Below, piece after piece: positions 57,715-64,000 of a DNA stretch of 64,000 nt; positions within the stretch are counted from its first letter, which is position 1, and the number at the start of each line of letters is the position of its first letter. The notes under the pieces are model-generated. The model was given only the letters and a program-made list of their open reading frames with translations. It was not told the origin of the DNA and ran no database searches. The stretch is taken from contig CAMVHB010000001.1 in the NCBI GenBank assembly GCA_947167155.1, forward strand, positions 27,047-91,046, given 5' to 3'. The position numbers and the translations under genes were made by a program. This DNA comes from an uncultured Lachnospiraceae bacterium (GTDB lineage Bacteria; Bacillota; Clostridia; Lachnospirales; Lachnospiraceae).

Positions 57715-58989
57715 TCATTGATGGGTATTTTTGTTGATGTAATTTGAATGGAACTTTGAATAGACTATGGTCTGGCTCTTGTAGACTCCGAAATAGCCGC
57801 TCACCACATAAGCTATCGCTACCGTCAGAAGGAAGAAGGGCCAGTTTTCCATCCCGAAAAGCTCAAAAGCTATAAGAAGCCCTGTGACGGGACAGTTCGT
57901 GATGCCGACAAAAAGGGCGCACATGCCGATCGCCGCGGAAAGCGGAATGGGAAGGCCAACAAGGCCACCGAAGAACGCCCCAAAGGAAGCGCCTATGAAA
58001 AAGGCCGGCACTATCTCACCGCCCTTGTAGCCGCAGGAAAGACAGATCGCGGTAAAAAGCATCTTCAAAAGAAAATCATACCAGTTCGCACCGTTTGCGA
58101 CCATGTCCCTTATCACATCTACCCCCGCGCCGTTGAAGGTCTGGGTGCTGAAGCCAAGGAGCGCTGTAAGAAGGAGTATTACAGAGCCTCCGAGGAAGGC
58201 CTTTAAATATGGCGACTCAGTCACCTTTTTCAAGACATAGGCTGTTCCGTGGAGAGACAGCACAAAGAGTATCGAAACAAGGCCTGCAAGCGCGGCCGTA
58301 AGCGCTATCAGAAGATAAGCCCTGATATCCGCGGTCTCCGCTACCGCGGGGATCTCAAAATGAGGCGCTTCCACATTGAAGAGTGATGCTATGAAGCGCG
58401 CCATAATAGACGAGATCGCGCAGGGCACGAGAGCCGCGTAATGCATTATCCCTACGGAGACCACTTCCATCGAGAAAAAGGCGGCAGCTACGGGAGTCCC
58501 GAAGAGGGCCGAAAAGACCGCCGACATTCCGCACATTGTGATAGTATTCCTGTCGTTTGAGTCAAATCTGAAAAGCTTCCCCACATTCTGTCCAATGGAA
58601 CCGCCTATCTGGAGGGCCGCCCCCTCACGCCCCACCGAGGCGCCGCAAAGATGCGAGAATATCGTTGAGAAAAAGATGAGGACCGACATCCGAAGAGGGA
58701 TGACCTCTCCCGAATGGATGGCGTCAAGTATGAGGTTCGTGCCGGGATCCTTCTTTTCTCCAAGCCTCCGGTAAAAAAACACTATCGCGACCGCGCCTAC
58801 AGGAAGCAGGAGCATGATGAACGGATGCGCCATTCTCTGCTCGGTCACAAATAAGACGCCCTTTTGAAAAAGGGCGCCTATGAGGCCGCATCCCGCCCCC
58901 ATCAGGAGCGAAAATATGATCCACTTGAATACCGCTATACTTCTCTCGGTATTGTGCTTTATTTTGTGTTTCAGTACTTCACGATCCAT
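57715..58989 (-). CDS. CLC-family channel/antiporter, CLC-F (fluoride)-like motifs
   Basis: GTNLILDAIHSGEVIPLRMSVL; SHLCGASVGREGAALQIGGSIG; GYKGGEIVPAFFIGASFGAFFG. Confidence 0.87.
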   Translation of the reverse strand: MDREVLKHKIKHNTERSIAVFKWIIFSLLMGAGCGLIGALFQKGVLFVTEQRMAHPFIMLLLPVGAVAIVFFYRRLGEKKDPGTNLILDAIHSGEVIPLRMSVLIFFSTIFSHLCGASVGREGAALQIGGSIGQNVGKLFRFDSNDRNTITMCGMSAVFSALFGTPVAAAFFSMEVVSVGIMHYAALVPCAISSIMARFIASLFNVEAPHFEIPAVAETADIRAYLLIALTAALAGLVSILFVLSLHGTAYVLKKVTESPYLKAFLGGSVILLLTALLGFSTQTFNGAGVDVIRDMVANGANWYDFLLKMLFTAICLSCGYKGGEIVPAFFIGASFGAFFGGLVGLPIPLSAAIGMCALFVGITNCPVTGLLIAFELFGMENWPFFLLTVAIAYVVSGYFGVYKSQTIVYSKFHSNYINKNTHQ

Positions 58990-58998
58990 GACAGATTT

Positions 58999-61635
58999 TT
59001 ACTTCACCATCTCAGTAAAGTAGTTCGCGCCGAAATGATCCGTGAACCTGTAGCCGAACATGAAATCCTGATTGGTAAGTGCCATCATTGATACCTTCGG
59101 TGCCCTCGTAAGGGTCCACTGCTCTCCCAGGAAATAACTGTCATCAAATTTCATGTCGTAGGAATAGAAGTTGCAGAGAAGGTCTATGGTATCGCCGCTC
59201 TTCAGCTCATAGAGTCCCCTGTCAAGGGTGCCGTTTGAATCCATTACCCTTGCCCCGAGGACCACGCCGTCAGGATCCTCATCCGTGAATTTCAGGATGA
59301 TGTCCATCCTTTCATTGTTCACAAGGGCGGGAACATAGCCTATGGTCTCGTAAGCACCTGAATCGTCATAGTCATCAGAAAGAAGATAATAAGCGCAGGG
59401 GTGTCCGTCGAGCGCCACCCAGAGCCTGTCATAGTCTACAATGAGATTTCCGTATTCGTCATACTCAAAACGGTTGTCAAGCCCCATGTCGATATAGCCT
59501 TCGCCGTCATCCACAAAGACCGAAAGCTCAACTGTCCTTATCTTCTCCCAGTCCGCATCGGAAAGGGCGATCACGGTATTTCCGTTTACATCCTGATATT
59601 CAAGCTTTGATGCGTCAAAGGCATTAGCTGCCACGATCTCAGCATTTTCGCTCAATTCCGAATCGCTCATCTCAAAGCCATCGCCAAGCAGTGAAGCATA
59701 GTTCATCTCTGCGCCGGGATAGCCTGCCTGGTAGCCTTCCATGACGGCATTCTGGCCAACCCTCTGGCTGCTTCCGCTTCGCGCGGATGAAAGCAGGGAG
59801 AGGATGGAGGATGCTGAACTGCCCGATGAAGAAGAGCCCCCGCCAAAAAGAGAGCCAAGGAGGGAGCCGCCGCCCGAGCCTCCGAAGAGAGAGCCCGACG
59901 AACCTGAATTACCACCTCCCATAAAGGAACCAATGAGCGAGCCCAAAAGGTTTCCTGAGCCACCCTGGGCTGAAGATGAACCTATCTGCCCTGAGGCTGA
60001 AAGACCGGTCAGGGATCTGACGGAGGCAGCATAGTTCTTGTCCATGCCTATCTCATTATAGATTCTGTTCATGGAGGCTGCCTTGTTGCTCGCCCCCAGC
60101 GGGATATAAGCGGAGATTCCATGGGCATCCGCTATATTGTTTGTAAGATTGTATTTGACGCAGCCCTGCACTGCATTTGAAAGAGCTTGTGCCTCGGCAG
60201 TCTTCAGGTTGTTGCAGAAATCCACAAGGTCAACCTGATCAAGCCTTGAAGATGTGGCAAATTCCCTTGTATCCGCTCTCGCTGAGGTTACTGCCTTGTA
60301 ATTATTCTTCACTGACGAATTCAGTTCCTGACCGAAACCCGGAAGGGCAGCCTCTACGGTCCCTTTGAATTCAGCAAGGTCGGTAAGGGAAAGCGTGGTC
60401 TTGTAGCCGGGAGAGTCCGAATTTGAATGTGAGACGAAATCGTCTATTATCCTTTTTCCAAGGTCAAGGGTTGAGATAGCGGGATTTTTTGCAAGGTCAT
60501 TTAACCAGTTGGTATAATACCAGCCTCTTCCGGGTTCGGTCTCCTCTGAAGCGATCAGGTAATCAGCATAGGGCTCCATGGCAAAGGCCGTCTCAAGCGT
60601 CGCCATCAGGCAGGCGTCAAAGCCTATGAAATCAAGCCTGACCCCGCCCATCTGAAGGGCGTTTCCTATCTCTGATATGGTCATGGAGTCGCCGGGATAG
60701 TTCTCATCGGAGCCAAAGCCCGTGACAGAGCCGCCGCCGTGATCCCACATGATCAGCATGTAGCGGTCCGCAGGATAATTCTTCGCGCAGAACTGGATGA
60801 AGGAGGCAAGGGTCTTCTCGTCGGTCATTGAAGCGTTTGAAACGCTGCCAAGATCCTTAAGGCCGCCGTCAGTAACCTCATACCTGCCGAGCTTGTTCGC
60901 AGGGATCATATTGTTCTGCCATCTCTTTGCTCCGCCGGTCTCAAGGATGAGATGGACATTGTCTGTAGAAACGGAGGATGAGAGCATCTCCTTGATATCG
61001 CCCGTCGCCATCCCGGACTTTGACTCGAGATTAGAGCCGCAGAGATAGACCATTATCGTGGTTTTTGGACTCTGTACCCCTGCGATGTTTGTGTATTTTG
61101 CTCTCGCAAGAGGGGATACGCTTCTGTTCACATCTGACATAGAAGCGTAGGTACCTACAGAAGAGCCAAGTGATGAATAGGAGGAATATCCGATGGTATT
61201 TCCTGTAAACTGGTTTATGAGAGCACCGACATTTCCTGTATTTCCGGTATTCGTGTCAAATCCGTTGTTTCCGGTGATACCGGCGCAGCTTCCGTTTCGG
61301 AGCACAAGGATAAGGATTATCGCTACTACAGCGACTATACCTCCTATCCCGCCGATACCGCCCTTTGAGATATGGGGACCGCCGGAATATCCGCCTGAAG
61401 AGCCTCCATAGTAGCCTCCTGACGAACTTGACGAGCCGGCACTCTGGAATGAGCCTGTGCTGCCGCCGGGTCTGTATGAGCTGCCGCTGCTCGATCCCGA
61501 AGAGCCGCCGAAGCTGTGTCCTGAAGCTGCGCCTGAAGACTGCCCTGACGCTCCCGAGGAAGCGCTTCCTCTCCTGTAGGCGCTTCCGGAGCCCGATACG
61601 GAGCCTGTTTTTCTTGAATGAGGTCTCTCAGCCAT
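58999..61635 (-). CDS. Clostripain-like (C11) Cys peptidase, membrane-anchored with Gly/Ser-rich linkers
   Basis: TIMVYLCGSNLESKSGMATGDIKEM; IMWDHGGG catalytic His; LDFIGFDACLMATLE catalytic Cys; N-terminal TM after a G/S-rich segment. Confidence 0.9.
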   Translation of the reverse strand: MAERPHSRKTGSVSGSGSAYRRGSASSGASGQSSGAASGHSFGGSSGSSSGSSYRPGGSTGSFQSAGSSSSSGGYYGGSSGGYSGGPHISKGGIGGIGGIVAVVAIILILVLRNGSCAGITGNNGFDTNTGNTGNVGALINQFTGNTIGYSSYSSLGSSVGTYASMSDVNRSVSPLARAKYTNIAGVQSPKTTIMVYLCGSNLESKSGMATGDIKEMLSSSVSTDNVHLILETGGAKRWQNNMIPANKLGRYEVTDGGLKDLGSVSNASMTDEKTLASFIQFCAKNYPADRYMLIMWDHGGGSVTGFGSDENYPGDSMTISEIGNALQMGGVRLDFIGFDACLMATLETAFAMEPYADYLIASEETEPGRGWYYTNWLNDLAKNPAISTLDLGKRIIDDFVSHSNSDSPGYKTTLSLTDLAEFKGTVEAALPGFGQELNSSVKNNYKAVTSARADTREFATSSRLDQVDLVDFCNNLKTAEAQALSNAVQGCVKYNLTNNIADAHGISAYIPLGASNKAASMNRIYNEIGMDKNYAASVRSLTGLSASGQIGSSSAQGGSGNLLGSLIGSFMGGGNSGSSGSLFGGSGGGSLLGSLFGGGSSSSGSSASSILSLLSSARSGSSQRVGQNAVMEGYQAGYPGAEMNYASLLGDGFEMSDSELSENAEIVAANAFDASKLEYQDVNGNTVIALSDADWEKIRTVELSVFVDDGEGYIDMGLDNRFEYDEYGNLIVDYDRLWVALDGHPCAYYLLSDDYDDSGAYETIGYVPALVNNERMDIILKFTDEDPDGVVLGARVMDSNGTLDRGLYELKSGDTIDLLCNFYSYDMKFDDSYFLGEQWTLTRAPKVSMMALTNQDFMFGYRFTDHFGANYFTEMVK

Positions 61636-61773
61636 TTTTATATCCTTTCAAAATACAAAATCTGCTGCATCATTATAGCCCTAACCCGGCGTCACCTCAA
61701 TCAAAATTCATGTACTTCTTCTTTGTCGCCGCGACCTGCCCTTCTGACACGCTCCAAATTCAAATAATGATGG

Positions 61774-62271
61774 TCAGGCAGACTGATTATCGGACCCTTT
61801 TTTCCCGGATATTTTCTTCATGATAAGCCCGAAGATATTTCTCACAAAAGGCCCCGCAAAGAATATCTGCCAGCAAAGAGCCATTGGAAAGTTGATCGCC
61901 GTAGTCTGAAGCCAGACAGATACAAACCCTTCTCCCGCATGCTTGAAAATAATGGTCGCAGCCAGGCTCATGAGCGGACACATAAGGCAGACCGACATCG
62001 CGGAGATCGAAAGGATTATCATTATCTTTGAATCCTTTCCGGGTGTGACAAATCGAAATGCCAGCTTCTGTGCCAGTTTTCCCACAAAAATAAGTTCAAG
62101 AGCAACGGCGATCGGCCACATGATAATGATCTCATTAAACGCTGCCAGAAAAACAAAGTTCTGGAGACCGCCTATACTGAGTGAAATGTTGTAACAGATC
62201 ATGGCGTAAACCATGACAAATGCCATAAAGGCAGTAAAAAACACATCCTGTAATCTGCTCTGGGGCAACAT
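61774..62271 (-). CDS. DUF2798 family membrane protein
   Basis: MLPQSRLQDVFFTAFMAFVMVYAMICYNISLSIGGL; four TM. Confidence 0.75.
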   Translation of the reverse strand: MLPQSRLQDVFFTAFMAFVMVYAMICYNISLSIGGLQNFVFLAAFNEIIIMWPIAVALELIFVGKLAQKLAFRFVTPGKDSKIMIILSISAMSVCLMCPLMSLAATIIFKHAGEGFVSVWLQTTAINFPMALCWQIFFAGPFVRNIFGLIMKKISGKKGSDNQSA

Positions 62272-62427
62272 ACGTACTTCCTCTCTTTCTTTTCAGAGAA
62301 GATCTCCGTGTTGTTCGTTACCACCCTGCAGGGATGTGCGTTTCCAATTATACCTTGAAATCTTCAATTTTTATCAACAACTGCGGATTATAGCAGAGAA
62401 TGTACTTCCATGTAAGTATTTTTTGCA

Positions 62428-62454
62428 GGAGACAGGGAACCTGTCCCTGTCTCC
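62428..62454. repeat. REP-like palindrome
   Basis: GGAGACAGGGA-acctg-TCCCTGTCTCC perfect 11-bp inverted repeat directly at the 3' end of the next gene. Confidence 0.6.
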
Positions 62455-62783
62455 TACGCCCTAATAAAGCCCTTATCAGACTCCGGCACGCCATCCTTGT
62501 CTGATACATACCGTTCCACCCGCATATGCAGATCATACTTCTTTCGAAGCGCCGCGATAGTTGCCATCATTGGCGAAGCATGGTGCTCATCGATCGCCTT
62601 CTGGCTTTCCCAGGCATCAATAAGAAGAACTGTCTCCGGATCCTTCATCGGAAAGAAATATTCATATCTGACATTACCTTCCTCCGAGCGGATCCTGTCC
62701 GCAGTCCCGCTGCTTTCCATTTCTTCCGCGAACTTTCTGGCGCTGCCATTTGTCCCGGTATAATAAAGATTGACTGTGATCAT
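62454..62783 (-). CDS. Antibiotic biosynthesis monooxygenase-type (ABM) protein, putative quinol monooxygenase
   Basis: MITVNLYYTGTNGSARKFAEEMESSGTADRIRSEEGNVRYEYFFPMKDPETVLLIDAWESQKAIDEHHASPMM. Confidence 0.88.
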   Translation of the reverse strand: MITVNLYYTGTNGSARKFAEEMESSGTADRIRSEEGNVRYEYFFPMKDPETVLLIDAWESQKAIDEHHASPMMATIAALRKKYDLHMRVERYVSDKDGVPESDKGFIRA

Positions 62784-62838
62784 TTTCTCAACCTATATAT
62801 TATTTGAATCTATGCCCCGTCCCCGTGTCACTTGCCCG

Positions 62839-62982
62839 TCAATCCTTGTTCGGAAATTTGAACTGAAGCTTCCCGTTCTTCAATACAGGATTGCCGTCGT
62901 TGTCCTTCTTTACGAGCCTTTCCAGATCATTTCTCACAAGATCGATCCCGTAAGGGTCTTTCTCTGACATATAGGCAGGCAT
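62839..62982 (-). CDS. Small ORF, 47 aa, unknown
   Basis: ATG after GGATAGG: MPAYMSEKDPYGIDLVRNDLERLVKKDNDGNPVLKNGKLQFKFPNKD*. Below ORF-track cutoff; may be a remnant. Confidence 0.4.
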   Translation of the reverse strand: MPAYMSEKDPYGIDLVRNDLERLVKKDNDGNPVLKNGKLQFKFPNKD

Positions 62983-63006
62983 ATTCCTATCCTTCAGGGA
63001 TTTCTC

Positions 63007-63648
63007 CTATCTCTTAACACTCGTATCCAGAAGGTTCTCCCTATGTCTCCTTACTCTCTGCTCCATCCTCTCTCTTATTATCCGAATGATCTGCTCCGCG
63101 AAATCCCGGCAGCCTTCCTCGGAAAAATGCACCCCGTCGTATGTGAGGCGGATGTCCCAATCTGCCGCATCATAATATGACACGCCTCTTTCTTCGCAAA
63201 CGCTTTTGAAACCAAGGCTCATGCGAATGCTTTCGTCATGATATACCTTCATGTCAAAAGACGCTCCGGATATGGGCACAGGCCCGATAACAATGGTTTC
63301 AAATACCGGGTCTTCCGCCTTTATCCAATCAAGCAGCTTCGCCATTTTTTGGACAGCCCTGTCGGCGTCCGGATGGTCGGTAAGCAGGATATCATTTGTA
63401 CCAAGCATGACAAATAGAATATCTTTGTCTGACAGAGCCCCCATTATCGATCTGAGAAAGCCTTCCTCCCTTTGGATCTCCGGGAGAGATCTGCCGTTTT
63501 GCCCTTCTTCTGTTATTTCAATTTTCCCCTTGAAGCGATCCCTTACAATTTCAGTCCAGCGGACTTCTTTTGGATAGCGCATCCCAAAAAAGCCCCGGGG
63601 ATCATAGCCATATGTATTGGAGTCGCCGTAGAATATTATTTTTTCCAT
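63007..63648 (-). CDS. SGNH/GDSL hydrolase
   Basis: IIFYGDSNTYGYDPRG; LFVMLGTNDIL; YDGVHFSEEGCRDFA catalytic D-x-x-H. Confidence 0.92.
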   Translation of the reverse strand: MEKIIFYGDSNTYGYDPRGFFGMRYPKEVRWTEIVRDRFKGKIEITEEGQNGRSLPEIQREEGFLRSIMGALSDKDILFVMLGTNDILLTDHPDADRAVQKMAKLLDWIKAEDPVFETIVIGPVPISGASFDMKVYHDESIRMSLGFKSVCEERGVSYYDAADWDIRLTYDGVHFSEEGCRDFAEQIIRIIRERMEQRVRRHRENLLDTSVKR

Positions 63649-63815
63649 TTCCCTTAGTAAGGTGACTGCATCTCACATAGATTTATCGCCTGCCCCTTCC
63701 TGACTATCAATACGGGCACTATCAAGTAAATGCCTCATTCAACTCTGCTTATCTATGCGAATTTTGATGATAGAGAAGGCATTGGCGGTTTTCTAATTCG
63801 TTCCTTTTGTTTGAA

Positions 63816-64000
63816 TTATACCCCGAACAACTCCTTTGTCCTTTGCATCCTGTCTGCAATAGCCACGCCAAACGGGCATCTGCTCTCACAGCTCTTGCAG
63901 CCTATACAAGCTGATGCTGTAGCTCCAAGGGCCTCATAATGTGAACGGACGCTTTCAGGGACCGTATCCTGCTGCACTGCCAGATCATAGAACTTATTGA
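63816..64000 (-). CDS. C-terminal fragment of aldo/keto reductase-like protein with 4Fe-4S motif (runs off window)
   Basis: Minus strand: ...NKFYDLAVQQDTVPESVRSHYEALGATASACIGCKSCESRCPFGVAIADRMQRTKELFGV*; CxxCxxCxxxCP. Confidence 0.75.
   Translation of the reverse strand, partial: NKFYDLAVQQDTVPESVRSHYEALGATASACIGCKSCESRCPFGVAIADRMQRTKELFGV

Noticed and set aside
56966-57718. 250-aa minus-strand ORF
   Set aside because: Fully antisense to rfbF, which has clear motifs.
1-64000. Prophage, transposon, defence island or CRISPR content
   Set aside because: No integrase, transposase, phage structural, restriction or cas-like proteins seen in the ORF set; gene content is core and glycan biosynthesis.

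Overview
This 64 kb window looks like ordinary chromosome from an anaerobic Firmicute, probably Clostridia/Lachnospiraceae-like (inferred from protein style, SOS-box type and promoter/terminator style; not verified by search). Most genes lie on the minus strand in compact operons: argC/argG, a divergent ligA with metA and rluF, aroK-aroD-aroE, a MacAB-type exporter, rny, aroF-pheA-thioesterase-surE-maa, recA-recX, prfC, rpsU, alaS, and purine salvage. There are two tRNAs, Arg(CCG) and Val(GAC). I saw no prophage, transposase, CRISPR array or rRNA. The main non-routine signals are: (1) an unlisted 32-codon Phe-rich leader ORF (METNYLQNSFFFFGFFDFTFTKGKEVFWSPER*) followed by a strong terminator hairpin directly upstream of aroF-pheA, which looks like ribosome-mediated attenuation; (2) a CDP-sugar cluster (RfbF, RfbG, RfbH, a TPP enzyme resembling YerE, a reductase/epimerase, GT2, GtrA, GT-C-like proteins) that predicts a branched-chain 3,6-dideoxysugar on a surface glycan; (3) a compact module (RffA-like aminotransferase, ArnC/GtrB-like GT2, epimerase, ATP-grasp, two SMR/EamA half-transporters) that resembles an Arn-type lipid-linked aminosugar pathway, with a ligase possibly acylating the amine; (4) a LigA with substitutions at several normally essential catalytic or NAD-contacting positions. 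All functional assignments come from reading translated motifs; no searches were run.
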